From the NCBI RefSeq assembly GCF_025457605.1, contig NZ_JAMZFY010000002.1, forward strand, positions 620,001-684,000: a stretch of DNA of 64,000 bases, written 5' to 3'. Position numbers and translations under genes: made by a program. This DNA comes from Haloarcula laminariae (GTDB lineage Archaea > Halobacteriota > Halobacteria > Halobacteriales > Haloarculaceae). Shown piece after piece: positions 43,061-52,883 of this stretch. Numbering within the stretch: the first letter of the stretch is position 1; each line of letters begins with the position of its first letter. The notes below the pieces were generated by a model, which made no database searches, was not told where the DNA came from, and saw only the letters and a list, made by a program, of their open reading frames with translations.

Positions 43061-43921
43061 ATGAGCGACACAGAGAAGAAAATCGCCGACATGCAGGGTC
43101 AGTTCCTGCAGGCGGTCTCGCAGGGCCAGCGGCTCACCGACGCCGAGTGGCAGAACTGCCGCATCATCCTCACGACCCAGCGCATCGCGCTCATCGCCGA
43201 CGACAAGCGACAGATCGCGCTGACTGACATCGACCGCATCGCCGACCGGTTCGACGTGAACCAGCGCAGCGCCGGCGTCTCCGAGTACGTCGCCCTCCAC
43301 GTCGGCGAGGACGTCGTTCTGGTGTCGGCGTCGGACCACGAGGCCTTCGAGACGGACTTCTACCGGGCGAGCCTGGACGGGGCGGTCATCCTCGTGCAAC
43401 ACCCCGCGGTGAAAGGCGGCGTCGTCAAGAGCAACGAGTGGACGAAGGGCCGATTGAAAATCTCGGACGAGGCCGTCCGCCTGGCGATGGCCGACGGACA
43501 GGCCGTCGACATCGAGCGGACCGACATCGGCGACCTGACCGTCGAGGAAAAGCAGGTCAACGGGGAGGAACGGACCGTCATCCAGGTCGAACACAGCCAG
43601 GGCGACATCAGCGTCGAGACCCACCTCGCCGGCGAGGAGTTCCACGCCACCGTCCTCCGGACGATGCTCGAGGACAGCGCCGAGCAGAACCGCGCCGACC
43701 TCGACCTATCCTCGACCGAGAAGCGGGTCATCATGGCGCTGCATTCGGGCGTCTCACCCTTCGATATCCCGAACTTCGTCGGCATCGACGTCGAGAAGAC
43801 CGAGGCCATCTTCGACCGCCTCATCGAACTCGACGTCATCAGCGTGCTCCGGGAGCGCACCGAGGTCGCGCTGACGACGAAGGGCCGGCGGGTTGCCGGG
43901 GACCGGATGGGAGAGCAGTAG
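43061..43921 (+). CDS. CheF-family archaeal taxis protein, second paralogue
   Basis: A 286-residue paralogue of the protein at 33005. The N-terminal beta domain carries WQNCRIILTTQRIALIADDKR (about residues 29-49) and ALHVGEDVVLVSAS, and the C-terminal winged-helix domain starts VIMALHSGVSPFDIPNFVG (about 226-244) and ends VALTTKGRRVAGDRMGEQ. CheF proteins link CheY and CheD/C2 to the archaellum switch in Halobacterium. CCTATTTG at 43018-43025 is a TATA-like box about 39 bases before the ATG. Divergent from the second acs gene with a 137-base gap; followed by a hairpin string like that after the first paralogue. Confidence 0.78.
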   Translation: MSDTEKKIADMQGQFLQAVSQGQRLTDAEWQNCRIILTTQRIALIADDKRQIALTDIDRIADRFDVNQRSAGVSEYVALHVGEDVVLVSASDHEAFETDFYRASLDGAVILVQHPAVKGGVVKSNEWTKGRLKISDEAVRLAMADGQAVDIERTDIGDLTVEEKQVNGEERTVIQVEHSQGDISVETHLAGEEFHATVLRTMLEDSAEQNRADLDLSSTEKRVIMALHSGVSPFDIPNFVGIDVEKTEAIFDRLIELDVISVLRERTEVALTTKGRRVAGDRMGEQ

Positions 43922-44238
43922 CGTGGTTCGAGCGAGCAAAGCGAGTAAGAACCACGGAAAGCGACGCGGTGACCGAAGGGAACCGCCGAGCAGTAGCGAG
44001 GAAGCGACCGAAGGGAGCTTCCTCGGATAGCGAACGGGGAACGAAGCGACCCGGGGAGCAGTAGGGAGGCTTCGAACGCAGTGAGACGCCTCGAAGCCGA
44101 CCGTTGGGGAACCGCCGGCTCCGCAGGCAGTCGGGCGGCACAGCCACCATCGCCCGGTAAAGTTCCAGGCAGTTGTTTACGCAAATATTGCACCGTTAGT
44201 CCCGCCATATTCAAATCCCTACTAGTTGTGCTACCGGT
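43922..44238. repeat. String of stem-loop repeats after the second cheF gene
   Basis: No gene. Perfect hairpins are CGTGGTTC/GAACCACG (43922-43929, 43949-43956), GAGGAAGC/GCTTCCTC (43998-44005, 44017-44024, loop GACCGAAGGGA) and GGCTTCGA/TCGAAGCC (44068-44075, 44091-44098, loop with ACGCAGTGAG). The loops resemble those at 34 kb (GAGCGAGCAAAGCGAG, GACCGAAGGGA, GAACGCAGTGAG) but the stems are unrelated. The last ~80 bases hold the promoter of the glmU-like gene. Confidence 0.7.
44209..44216 (+). promoter_or_regulatory. TATA-like box of the glmU-glmS operon
   Basis: ATTCAAAT is centred about 26 bases before the ATG at 44239, consistent with a leaderless transcript for the amino-sugar operon. 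Confidence 0.5.
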
Positions 44239-45429
44239 ATGGACATCGATACCGCGGTTGTACTCGCGGCTGGCGAGGGGACCCGACTGCGGCCGCTGAC
44301 CCGCAATCGGCCAAAGCCCATGTTGCCGGCCGGGAACCGGCCGATTCTCGAATACGTCTTCGACGCGCTAGTGGAGGCAGGCATCGAGGAACTCGTCGTA
44401 GTCGTCGGCTACAAGCGCGACCGCGTCCAGAACCACTTCGGTCCGACCTACCGCGACGTGCCGGTCACCTACGTCACCCAGAGCAAGCAGCTGGGCAGCG
44501 GCCACGCGCTCTTGCAGGCCCGCGAGGCCGTCGACGGGTCGTTGCTCGTGCTCAACGGCGACCGGCTCATCGACGCCGGCACGGTGTCGGCCGTCGCCGA
44601 CAGCTTCGCGGAGACGGGCGACCCGTCGCTGGCCGTCGTCGAGCGCCAGGAGACGAGCCGGTACGGGGCCGTCGAGATGCACGGCGACCACATCGAAGAG
44701 CTGGTCGAGAAACCCCGCGACGGCGACTATCGGCTCATCAACGGCGGCGTCTACGCCTTCTCCTCGGACATCTTCACCGCGATAGAGGAGACGCCGCGAC
44801 AGGAGGGCGAACTGGCCCTGACCGACACCCTGGAGCGCATCATCGAACGCGACCGGGTCCGCGGCGTCGAGGTCGACGGGATGTGGGTCGACGCCACCTA
44901 CCCCTGGGACCTGCTGACCGTCGCGAGCGAGGTGCTGACCCGCGGCCGGGTCGTCGAGGCGGCCCGCAGCGACGGGGTCTGGATCGCCGACTCGGCCCGG
45001 GTCCACCGCGAGGCGGTGTTGCAGGGGCCGGTCGTCGTCGGGCAGGACTGCGAGGTCGGGCCCGACGCCGTCGTCGGCCCGAACACGGCGCTCGGTAGCA
45101 ACGTCACCGTCGGCTCGAACGCCGTCGTCCAGGACAGCGTCATCGACGCGGACACGCGCATCGACCCCGGCTCGACGCTGATGGACACCGTCACCGGACA
45201 GGACGTCCACCTGGGCGCGAGCACGGTGGTTCCCTCCGGCCCGGCCGACGTCCAGGTCGGGACGCGGATATTCGAGGAGCAACGGCTGGGCGCGGTCATC
45301 GCTGACCGGGCCCGCGCCCGGGGGAACGTCAGCTTCACGCCCGGCTCGCTCGTCGGGCCGAAGGCCCGCCTCGACGTGGGCGTGACCGTGCGTGGCAACG
45401 TCGACGAGGGCGCGGAGGTGACCCGCTGA
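44239..45429 (+). CDS. glmU: Bifunctional sugar-1-phosphate nucleotidylyltransferase/acetyltransferase (GlmU type)
   Basis: A 396-residue two-domain enzyme. The N-terminal domain is a nucleotidyltransferase: [26 protein letters not shown] (in pieces; [10 protein letters not shown] about residues 13-22, KPMLPAGNRP about 27-36), and VDGMWVDATYPWDLL near residue 212. From about 250 a left-handed beta-helix of hexapeptide repeats follows (GPVVVGQDCEVGPDAVVGPN and similar), the acetyltransferase half. Archaeal homologues make UDP-GlcNAc. Its TGA overlaps the glmS ATG by one base (TGATG), so the two enzymes that turn fructose 6-phosphate into UDP-amino-sugar are coupled. Confidence 0.9.
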   Translation: MDIDTAVVLAAGEGTRLRPLTRNRPKPMLPAGNRPILEYVFDALVEAGIEELVVVVGYKRDRVQNHFGPTYRDVPVTYVTQSKQLGSGHALLQAREAVDGSLLVLNGDRLIDAGTVSAVADSFAETGDPSLAVVERQETSRYGAVEMHGDHIEELVEKPRDGDYRLINGGVYAFSSDIFTAIEETPRQEGELALTDTLERIIERDRVRGVEVDGMWVDATYPWDLLTVASEVLTRGRVVEAARSDGVWIADSARVHREAVLQGPVVVGQDCEVGPDAVVGPNTALGSNVTVGSNAVVQDSVIDADTRIDPGSTLMDTVTGQDVHLGASTVVPSGPADVQVGTRIFEEQRLGAVIADRARARGNVSFTPGSLVGPKARLDVGVTVRGNVDEGAEVTR

Positions 45430-47219
45430 TGTGCGGCATCATCGGCTGTGTCGGCCGGGGCGACGAGACCCTGGACACGCTGGTGCACGGCCTCTCGAAG
45501 CTGGAGTACCGCGGCTACGACTCGGCGGGCGTGGCGATGTCCGGCGACCGGCTGTCGCTGTGCAAGAAATCGGGGAAAATCGACGACCTCCGCGAGGCCC
45601 TCTCGAAGACGTCGCTGTCGGGCTCGGTCGGTATCGGCCACACCCGCTGGAGCACGCACGGGCCGCCCACCGACGCGAACTCCCACCCCCACCAGGACTG
45701 CAAGGGCGACGTGGCCGTCGTCCACAACGGCATCATCGAGAACTACCAGAGCCTGCGTGACGAACTGGTCGCCGCCGGCCACACCTTCACCTCCGACACC
45801 GACACCGAAGTCGTCCCCCACCTCATCGAGGACGCGCTGGCCGACGGCGCCGACCCCGAAGCGGCCGTCCGCCGGGCCATCGCCCAGCTGGAGGGGAGCT
45901 ACGCCATCGCGGCCGTCGTCGCCGGCACCGACGCCATCTTCGCCGCGCGCAACGACTCCCCGCTGGTGCTGGGACTGGACGGGGGCGCGACCTACCTCGC
46001 CAGCGACGTTCCCGCGTTCCGCGATTTCACCGACAAGGTCGTCTATCTCTCCGACGGCGAGTTCGCTCGCCTCGACGCGAGCGGCTGGGAGGTCACCGAC
46101 TCCGACGGCGTCCGCGTCGAGAAGGACGTCGACACCGTCGAGTGGGACCCCGAGGAGACCGGCAAGAGCGGCTACGACCACTTCATGCTGAAGGAGATTC
46201 ACGAACAGCCCCGCGCGCTCCGGCAGTGCCTGCGCGAGCGCGTCGACGAGATGGCCGGCGCCGTCGACCTCGACGACCTGGGGGACCTCTCGCCGACCGG
46301 CGTCCAGTTCGTCGCCTGTGGGACCTCCTACCACGCGGCGCTCTACGGCGCGCAGCTGTTCCGCGAGGCCGGCATCCCGGCCCAGGCGTTCCTCGCCAGC
46401 GAGTACGCCACCTCGGTCCCGCCCATCGGGGACGCGCTGGTCGTCGGCGTCACCCAGAGCGGCGAGACGGCGGACACCCTCTCCGCGCTCCGTGCCGCCC
46501 AGAAACGCGGCGCCCGCACGCTCGTGGTGACGAACGTCGTCGGGTCGACGGCCGCCCGCGAGTGCGACCACGCCTTCTACATCCGGGCCGGCCCCGAGAT
46601 CGGCGTCGCCGCCAGCAAGACCTTCTCCTCGCAGCTGGCCGCCTTGAACCTGCTCACGCTGGGGATGACCAACTCCGACGACGCCCGCGAGGTCATCAAC
46701 GGCCTGCGGGAGCTTCCCGGCGACCTCCAGCGCGTCCTCGACGAGTCCCGGGCCGAGGAAGTCGCAGAGATGTACACGGACGCCGGCGCGTACTTCTTCA
46801 TCGGCCGCGGGCTCCAGTTCCCCGTCGCCCTCGAGGGCGCACTGAAGATGAAAGAGATCACCTACAAACACGCGGAGGGCTTTGCTGCCGGCGAACTCAA
46901 ACACGGTCCGCTGGCGCTCGTGACGTCGGAGACGCCGGTCTTCGCCGTGGTCATCGGCGACGACGAGAAGGCCCGCAAGACGGTTGGCAACGTCAAGGAG
47001 GTCGAGGCCCGCGACGCGCCCGTGGTGGCGATCACTGACGGCCAGACCGACGTACATCGGTACGCCGACCACGTCCTGGAGGTCCCCGAGACCCACGAAC
47101 GGGCGGCGGCCGTGTTGGCCAACGCCCACCTGCAGCTACTGTCCTACTACACCGCAGCGAAGCTCGGACGCAACATCGACAAGCCGCGGAATCTGGCGAA
47201 AAGTGTGACTGTGGAGTAG
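45429..47219 (+). CDS. glmS: Glutamine-fructose-6-phosphate aminotransferase (isomerising)
   Basis: A 596-residue enzyme that makes glucosamine 6-phosphate from fructose 6-phosphate and glutamine. The N-terminal glutaminase starts MCGIIGCVGRG with the catalytic Cys2 and has GIGHTRWSTHGPPTDANSHPH (about residues 72-92). Two SIS domains follow: VACGTSYHAALYGAQLFREAG and GVTQSGETADTLSALRAAQKRGA (about 295-360), then IGRGLQFPVALEGALKMKEITY and a C-terminal KSVTVE containing the conserved terminal Lys. With glmU it feeds the glycan cluster that follows. Confidence 0.96.
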   Translation: MCGIIGCVGRGDETLDTLVHGLSKLEYRGYDSAGVAMSGDRLSLCKKSGKIDDLREALSKTSLSGSVGIGHTRWSTHGPPTDANSHPHQDCKGDVAVVHNGIIENYQSLRDELVAAGHTFTSDTDTEVVPHLIEDALADGADPEAAVRRAIAQLEGSYAIAAVVAGTDAIFAARNDSPLVLGLDGGATYLASDVPAFRDFTDKVVYLSDGEFARLDASGWEVTDSDGVRVEKDVDTVEWDPEETGKSGYDHFMLKEIHEQPRALRQCLRERVDEMAGAVDLDDLGDLSPTGVQFVACGTSYHAALYGAQLFREAGIPAQAFLASEYATSVPPIGDALVVGVTQSGETADTLSALRAAQKRGARTLVVTNVVGSTAARECDHAFYIRAGPEIGVAASKTFSSQLAALNLLTLGMTNSDDAREVINGLRELPGDLQRVLDESRAEEVAEMYTDAGAYFFIGRGLQFPVALEGALKMKEITYKHAEGFAAGELKHGPLALVTSETPVFAVVIGDDEKARKTVGNVKEVEARDAPVVAITDGQTDVHRYADHVLEVPETHERAAAVLANAHLQLLSYYTAAKLGRNIDKPRNLAKSVTVE

Positions 47220-47226
47220 CTCGACA

Positions 47227-48342
47227 TCACTCCGACAGCCCGACGACAGTCGTCTCTACGGTCACCGTCTCAAGGTCGAGGACGACTGTCGACCCGTGCT
47301 GTAGTCGTTCCCCTCTGAACCGCGGGCCGGTCGCCGTCTCGCTTACCTGTAGTTCGGTCGTCAGCGTGAGGTCGCGTCGGGTCGGGTGGTCGCCGGTGAT
47401 GACGGTCCCGTTTGCGGTCGTCGCGACGACCTGTGAGGGTGTTATGGCGATGTCTGTCACGTAGGCGGTCGTCCGACCGTTGGTTCGCTCGGTCAGTCCG
47501 GGCCGGACGACCGCTGCAGTCTCTTCGGAGACGCCCGTCGCCACCAGTCGAACCGTCCGGTTGGTCCGTGACGCACGGTCCAGCCCCGTACCGACCCGCT
47601 CGATTCGGCCGTCAATGACTGTGGTTGTCGTCGAGAACCGCAGGTTCTGTCCCCTGCTGACCTGCATGTCGCCGAAGTATCGGTCATCTCGCTGCATGTG
47701 AGTCGGGAGCTCGGACTCCACGAGTACGACCCGTTCGCTCGCGTTATTCGTGGGGTAGACGGCGACGGCCGAGACTGAACCGATGGTTCGACCAGCGACA
47801 GCTATCTCATCACCCGTCGCGATCTCTTCGGCCTCTCGCGGTACCATCCGTTCCCGGACGACGACAGTCGTACGGTTTGCGCCCAGTGTGGGTTCCCGAC
47901 TGAACTCGGTGACGTTTCCGGTCGCCTTGTATGTCTGGGTTCTGATGGTTATCTCCTGCCCGAGGCGGATTGGGTCGTCCTCGTACCGGAACTGGTCGTT
48001 GCGGGTGACACCGCTGAGCTCGGCCCCGACGACAACGTGTGTTCCGGTATCTGCTGGAGCGACGCGGACGCCGGTGACAGTGAGATTCGAGTTCTCGGTC
48101 GGGCTGTAACTGTCACCCTCATTGATAGCGGCCGCGATGTAGGTCGGCTGCGTGTCGAGATTGAGCGTGACGTGAACCGTAGCACTCTCCGGCGGAGTCC
48201 CCACCTGGTCGCTCATAAGCGCGACACCTGCGATGCCGGCTACGATAACGATGAGTATGACAAGTGCGTCGAAGACATTGACAACCCCGAGGAAGGTCCC
48301 CTCTTCGTCGATGAGCCTATCGAGGGACTCATGCGGGTCCAT
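47227..48342 (-). CDS. DUF4330 membrane-anchored extracellular protein
   Basis: A 371-residue protein with a cytoplasmic N terminus (MDPHESLDRLIDEEGTFLGV), one membrane helix (about residues 23-43, FDALVILIVIVAGIAGVAL) and a long Thr/Val-rich beta-strand outer domain, as in DUF4330 proteins. The outer part repeats a pattern of short sheets (for example GAELSGVTRNDQFRYEDDPI and GDEIAVAGRTIGSVSAVAVY). Function is unknown; DUF4330 genes are recurrent in haloarchaeal glycan clusters as far as I recall. It ends seven bases from the convergent glmS stop and lies upstream of a sugar transferase gene that reads in the same direction. Confidence 0.8.
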   Translation of the reverse strand: MDPHESLDRLIDEEGTFLGVVNVFDALVILIVIVAGIAGVALMSDQVGTPPESATVHVTLNLDTQPTYIAAAINEGDSYSPTENSNLTVTGVRVAPADTGTHVVVGAELSGVTRNDQFRYEDDPIRLGQEITIRTQTYKATGNVTEFSREPTLGANRTTVVVRERMVPREAEEIATGDEIAVAGRTIGSVSAVAVYPTNNASERVVLVESELPTHMQRDDRYFGDMQVSRGQNLRFSTTTTVIDGRIERVGTGLDRASRTNRTVRLVATGVSEETAAVVRPGLTERTNGRTTAYVTDIAITPSQVVATTANGTVITGDHPTRRDLTLTTELQVSETATGPRFRGERLQHGSTVVLDLETVTVETTVVGLSE

Positions 48343-48416
48343 ACGCTTCTATTTCCGGGGTTTGGTATGGCCTTTTCGCTCACTGGTGCCGTCCGCTGGG
48401 CTAAGAACCGGTGCAA

Positions 48417-49838
48417 TCATGGGGACCTTCGAACTAACTCGACCGTATCCTGAAAGACGTTGTAGAGCTGTCGCAGGACTATTTTGGTGTCGAACCAGAA
48501 CGAGCGCTTGCGGATGTACTGGATGTCGTACCGGACCTTCTGGGCCGGCTGGCTCCCCGTTACGCCATTTATCTGGGCCATCCCGGTCAGTCCGGGTTTC
48601 ACGAACCAGCGACTCCGCCACTCATCGACGTTCGCCTCGATGTCAGTGTCGATTTCGGGACGCTCTGGTCGGGGACCGACGACGCTCATATCGCCCGTCA
48701 GGACGGCCCAAAGCTGCGGTATCTCGTCGAGGTGCGTCCGTCGGAGTATCCGTCCGACCCGCGTCACTCGTGGGTCAGTACCGCCGGTGTCCTCGCGGCT
48801 GATTGTCGCACCCGTCTCCGATTCAGCATCTGTGACCATACTGCGGAACTTGTAGACGGTGAACGTCTCTCCGAACGCGGCAGTGCGTGTCTGGCTGTAC
48901 AGCAGCGGCCCAGGGGAGTCTAGCTTGACCGCCACAGTGATGAGGGCGACGACTGGCGTCAGACAGATGAATCCAGTGACCGAGAACGCGATGTCGAACG
49001 CCCGCTTGACGACGTAATCCTGCCAGTCCCACGGTTCAATATTTGTATCGACCAGCTCACCTCCTGTGGCGTTCGCGACGAGCACGCTGTCTGCGTGGTC
49101 CCGGTGGACTTTCGCCTGAATTCCGTGCTCGAAACAGGTGGAGAGCGCGCCGAAGAACTCACGCCGGTCAGGCTCTTCGAATGCGAGTAACACAGTGTCG
49201 ATGTCGTGCTCGATTAGCACGTCATCGAGCCGTGAGAGTCCACCGAGATGTGAGATCCCGGCGGAGTGGTCGATGGTCACGCCGCCGTCGGCGATATGTC
49301 GCTGTTTCTCCACAGCGAGGACGCTCGACGGGGCGACCAGACCCAGTATCGGCATGCCGACACTCGCATAGAGTCTTTCGATAAGCTCCGTGTTGTCGCC
49401 CACGATAATGGCTCGCTCGGAGTTGTTGGGCTGTCGCCGGATACTGACGAACCATAGCGGGAGCGCAACGCCCAGAAGCAGTACCGTTCCGACAAGTGTC
49501 GTTCGGGGGAGCCGCGAGGACCAGTCGAAGTAGCCGATGGTCGCGAGAACGGCAGCGGTGAGAAACAGACGTCGTTGAGTCAACGATATCGTGTCCAGAA
49601 TTCGTCGCGGACGGGGTTTATACAGAGGCCACAGGATGACAAGCGTGATGGTGACTGTGATGGCTGCCTGGTCCAAGAGATCGTCGTTGGTCAAAGTCGT
49701 TGACTGGAGGTTGTTGAGCGGTGGGACTGCGGTCAGCAACAGCTGGATGGGTGGCGTATTCGCGAGGGCAACCGCTGCAGTGACCAGTAGTGTGGATCCG
49801 AGAACGGCCACACCACGGTACTGCCAGCCTGTCTGCAT
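48417..49838 (-). CDS. Polyprenyl-phosphate sugar-1-phosphate transferase (bacterial sugar transferase family)
   Basis: A 473-residue WbaP/WecA-like initiator transferase. An N-terminal block of about five helices (about residues 10-135) precedes a Rossmann-like middle and the PF02397 catalytic domain, which starts [20 protein letters not shown] (about 271-290) and has [33 protein letters not shown] in pieces (FTVYKFRSM about 325), [23 protein letters not shown] and [15 protein letters not shown] with the GPRP motif. Such enzymes load the first sugar phosphate on the lipid carrier. It starts the minus-strand set of glycan genes; no other initiator is seen in the cluster. Confidence 0.9.
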   Translation of the reverse strand: MQTGWQYRGVAVLGSTLLVTAAVALANTPPIQLLLTAVPPLNNLQSTTLTNDDLLDQAAITVTITLVILWPLYKPRPRRILDTISLTQRRLFLTAAVLATIGYFDWSSRLPRTTLVGTVLLLGVALPLWFVSIRRQPNNSERAIIVGDNTELIERLYASVGMPILGLVAPSSVLAVEKQRHIADGGVTIDHSAGISHLGGLSRLDDVLIEHDIDTVLLAFEEPDRREFFGALSTCFEHGIQAKVHRDHADSVLVANATGGELVDTNIEPWDWQDYVVKRAFDIAFSVTGFICLTPVVALITVAVKLDSPGPLLYSQTRTAAFGETFTVYKFRSMVTDAESETGATISREDTGGTDPRVTRVGRILRRTHLDEIPQLWAVLTGDMSVVGPRPERPEIDTDIEANVDEWRSRWFVKPGLTGMAQINGVTGSQPAQKVRYDIQYIRKRSFWFDTKIVLRQLYNVFQDTVELVRRSP

Positions 49839-50044
49839 ATGTTATAGATTTCGATGCTGTTATAAAATCTAACGGTCCGGAGTATCTTTCGTGATAACAA
49901 GACCTAGACCCGCTCGATACTGCTCTTTGGCCGCTATCCAGTATTATCTACAGATTCGCCGCTGATCGGAATTCACACTGCAAACTGTACGTTCGTCCCA
50001 ATACTCGTTATCGTAATTCTGTCAACCTGGTACAGCCGGTAGTA

Positions 50045-51157
50045 TCAGTCGGCGAGAGACCGATAGAGGTCCCCGTATCGGGCGACCATTCGGTCTTCGG
50101 TAAAGCGCGCACCCGCTACCTGCTGTGCCCGTCTGCCCATGTGCCGTCGCCACTCGGGGCGTCCCAGCAGTGTCTCGACAGCATCGGCGAACCGCCCCCC
50201 TCCTGACGAGACGACCATCCCGGTCACCCCGTCGTCGATAGCCTCGGCAACTCCGCCCACGTCGTAAGCGACGACAGGGACGCCAGCGTGGAGAGACTCT
50301 AGAACAGTCAGTGGGAGCCCCTCGAACCGAGACGGGAGGAGGAACACGTCAAATGCCGGCAATAGCTCGAGCGCGTCCTCCCGGAATCCCGGAAGGAAGG
50401 TGTTCTCCATGCCGTGGTCCTCGACGAAGGACTGGCAGTCCGAAGAAAGCGGACCGCTGCCGATTAGGACCGTTGCGAACTCGTGTCCGCGGTCCCGGAG
50501 TTGACATGCAGTGCGAAGTATCTTGAGGGGGTTCTTTTGTTCCGCGAGCCGCGCGACCGCCCCGACTATGGGCATCCCGGAGTTGATACCGAACTCCTCC
50601 CGGAGCCGTGCCCTGTCCGGTGTTCCTCCGTGTGGCTGGATGCCGTTGTGGATTACTGTCCCTGCCTTGGGGGACAGAATCCCGTGTGCTCGACCCTGCC
50701 GGCGATCGTTCTCTGACACGCAGACGATTCGGTCCGTGTGTCGGGCGAGCCGTCGCTCACCGCGAACGACGAGCGGTCGAAGCACACTGTATTCGGTGTT
50801 GTAGAACCCCCATCCGTGGACGGTAAAGACGCTCGGGACCCCGGCGCGGGCTGCTGCAGTCCGTGCGAGAACTCCCGCTTTGGTGCTGTGGCTGTGAACA
50901 ATATCGAAATCCCCGTCCTCGAGGAGATGACGGAGGTCACGATAAGCCAGCAGATCCGAGGGCTGTGGTCTACTCTGGAGATGTGGCTGCAGGTGGACGG
51001 TCACGTCTGAGTCGGTGAGCCGGTCGATCAGGCGGCCACCCGGGCCACAGGCGACGTCGGTCACGCCGTCGAGCCGCCTGGACAGCGATTCGACAACTCG
51101 CTGGGCACCGCCCCAGTCTGAGCGCGTGATGACCTGTAGGATGCGGTCTGCGCTCAT
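50045..51157 (-). CDS. Glycosyltransferase family 4
   Basis: A 370-residue GT-B enzyme: RILQVITRSDWGGAQRVVESL at the N terminus, DIVHSHSTKAGVLARTAA (about residues 85-102) and the family-4 donor-site signature FLLPSRFEGLPLTVLESLHAGVPVVAYDVGGVAE (in pieces; the E-x7-E is SRFEGLPLTVLE, about 276-287). It adds a nucleotide-activated sugar to a growing chain. ATG 51157 overlaps the end of the preceding phosphodiesterase gene by four bases (ATGA), so the pair is coupled. The donor and acceptor are unknown. Confidence 0.9.
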   Translation of the reverse strand: MSADRILQVITRSDWGGAQRVVESLSRRLDGVTDVACGPGGRLIDRLTDSDVTVHLQPHLQSRPQPSDLLAYRDLRHLLEDGDFDIVHSHSTKAGVLARTAAARAGVPSVFTVHGWGFYNTEYSVLRPLVVRGERRLARHTDRIVCVSENDRRQGRAHGILSPKAGTVIHNGIQPHGGTPDRARLREEFGINSGMPIVGAVARLAEQKNPLKILRTACQLRDRGHEFATVLIGSGPLSSDCQSFVEDHGMENTFLPGFREDALELLPAFDVFLLPSRFEGLPLTVLESLHAGVPVVAYDVGGVAEAIDDGVTGMVVSSGGGRFADAVETLLGRPEWRRHMGRRAQQVAGARFTEDRMVARYGDLYRSLAD

Positions 51158-52782
51158 TCGAGATACCCCATCTCTGAGAGCCGGTCAGTTACGGCCGCTG
51201 ACGGTTCGGTGTCAGTGTCCGACGGGTAGTACCGTGCGCCCGGTGTTGGCGCCGGATGCAGAGATGCCTCGTTAACGGATAGCAGTTCCGCCGGTACCTC
51301 CCCTTCCATCACGGGCGCGGGCCGGTGGCCAAACAGTGCCAGTATTGTTGGTGCGATGTCTGTAGCGTGTACGTTCCCGGGGGCGTCAGTCACTATCGAC
51401 GGGCCGGCCGCGGCAAAGAGTCCATCGTAGGTGTGGCTGAACTCCGTCGTCGCGTCGAACATGGGCTCACGGACAACGTCCGTCACTTTCCATCGCATCT
51501 CCGTCGGACAGACGACGATATCCGGTGCGGACGCCTCGTTGGCCACGTCACTACCGTGGCGCTCGTGTCTGTCGTACACGTCCTCAAACACGGCTGTCCC
51601 GTCGGGGCCCCGTACCGCTCGCAGGGCCTCGATGAGCTGTGTTCTGACTCCATCGAAGTCCGCGGATGGCACTACCCCGTCTGGTTCGCGTCCCTCGACG
51701 TTACAGCGGATTCCCAGTGAAGAGACTGACCGGCAGTAGGCCTGTGATGCCCCCCAGTCGACGTGCGCCATCGAGTCAATCAGCAGTTCATCGGGGAGCC
51801 GCTTTCGGACCGGATCGGCCAGCCCGACGAACCGCAGTGCACGCTCCGTCCGCTGTGGCGTGAGACCCAGTCGCTGGAACACCGAGAGCCCAGCCCCGAC
51901 AAGCCGATGAGAGACGGCCGTCGAACCCGTCTCGTCGGTTGCGGTAGGTTTGGTAGTCTCTCCCCACGAGTACCGTTCGGCATCACCCGACGTTTGCACC
52001 CATCCTCGGTCTCGGAGCCACGTGTTACAGCGGAATATTCCGTCGTACTCGTGGATTCCGTGATCAGACACGACGAGTACCGTCGTCTCGTCTCCGACCA
52101 ACTCCAGCAGAGTGCCGACGGCCTCGTCGACCGTCTGATAGACCCGGCGTACTGCCTCCTCGTCGTGGCCCATCGTGTGGAAAATCGAGTCGGTCCGCTG
52201 GAACTGAACCATCATGAACGACCAGTCGTGGCGACCGGCTAGTGTCTCGGCGGCTGCGACCCGCGAGCGTATCAGCCGCTCGTTTTCGTCGATTCTCGCC
52301 GTTCTGTCGGTCCGGTCGCGGGCGTAGATTCGGTAGGTGTCGTTGAGTGTCGATTGGTCGGACACCTCGCCGTCGATTAGTACCTCGGCACTTTCGGGGG
52401 CGAGATACCCGGGGACGATACTCCCAGATATCTGGTGGACCGGATGGGTCACCGGTACGTTGACCACAATCGATTTGTGGCCCGCGGCGTCGAGATATTC
52501 CCAGAGGTACGGCACTTGGAGGTCGGTTGCACTGACGAGGTGGGGCGCTGTCCCGGTGTAGTCGTAGAAGTCGTAGATGCCGTGGGTCCAGGGCGTGGTA
52601 CCTGTCGTGATAGACTGCCACGCCGACGGCGTCCACGGCGGCGTTGTTGTCGTCAGCGTCCCCGCTGTCCCCCGGTCGAACAGCGCGGGGAGATGTTCCA
52701 GTTCACCGGCCTCGATGAGTGGTGAGAGCTGCTCGAAGCAGGCGGCATCCAGGCCGATACAGAGGACGCGTGAATCTGTCAT
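51154..52782 (-). CDS. Alkaline-phosphatase-superfamily phosphodiesterase
   Basis: A 542-residue type I phosphodiesterase/nucleotide pyrophosphatase-like protein. Metal-site motifs are LCIGLDAACFEQL (about residues 6-18), PPWTPSAWQSITTGTTPWTHG (Thr in PSAW/ITTG region as likely nucleophile, about 49-69), VLVVSDHGIHEYDG (DHG, about 233-246) and the later EFSHTYDGLFAAAGP. It has no clear signal peptide. Homologues in glycan and teichoic-acid clusters move or remove phosphodiester groups; here it is coupled to a GT4 gene. Exact reaction unknown. Confidence 0.82.
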   Translation of the reverse strand: MTDSRVLCIGLDAACFEQLSPLIEAGELEHLPALFDRGTAGTLTTTTPPWTPSAWQSITTGTTPWTHGIYDFYDYTGTAPHLVSATDLQVPYLWEYLDAAGHKSIVVNVPVTHPVHQISGSIVPGYLAPESAEVLIDGEVSDQSTLNDTYRIYARDRTDRTARIDENERLIRSRVAAAETLAGRHDWSFMMVQFQRTDSIFHTMGHDEEAVRRVYQTVDEAVGTLLELVGDETTVLVVSDHGIHEYDGIFRCNTWLRDRGWVQTSGDAERYSWGETTKPTATDETGSTAVSHRLVGAGLSVFQRLGLTPQRTERALRFVGLADPVRKRLPDELLIDSMAHVDWGASQAYCRSVSSLGIRCNVEGREPDGVVPSADFDGVRTQLIEALRAVRGPDGTAVFEDVYDRHERHGSDVANEASAPDIVVCPTEMRWKVTDVVREPMFDATTEFSHTYDGLFAAAGPSIVTDAPGNVHATDIAPTILALFGHRPAPVMEGEVPAELLSVNEASLHPAPTPGARYYPSDTDTEPSAAVTDRLSEMGYLE

Positions 52783-52883
52783 AGCTGGGAACCGAGCGTA
52801 GCGTACGTCTCGCGAGAACGTAAAAATAGATGCCGGTAGGGGAGGCCGATGGATTGTTTACCACGCGAACACATACGTAGCCC

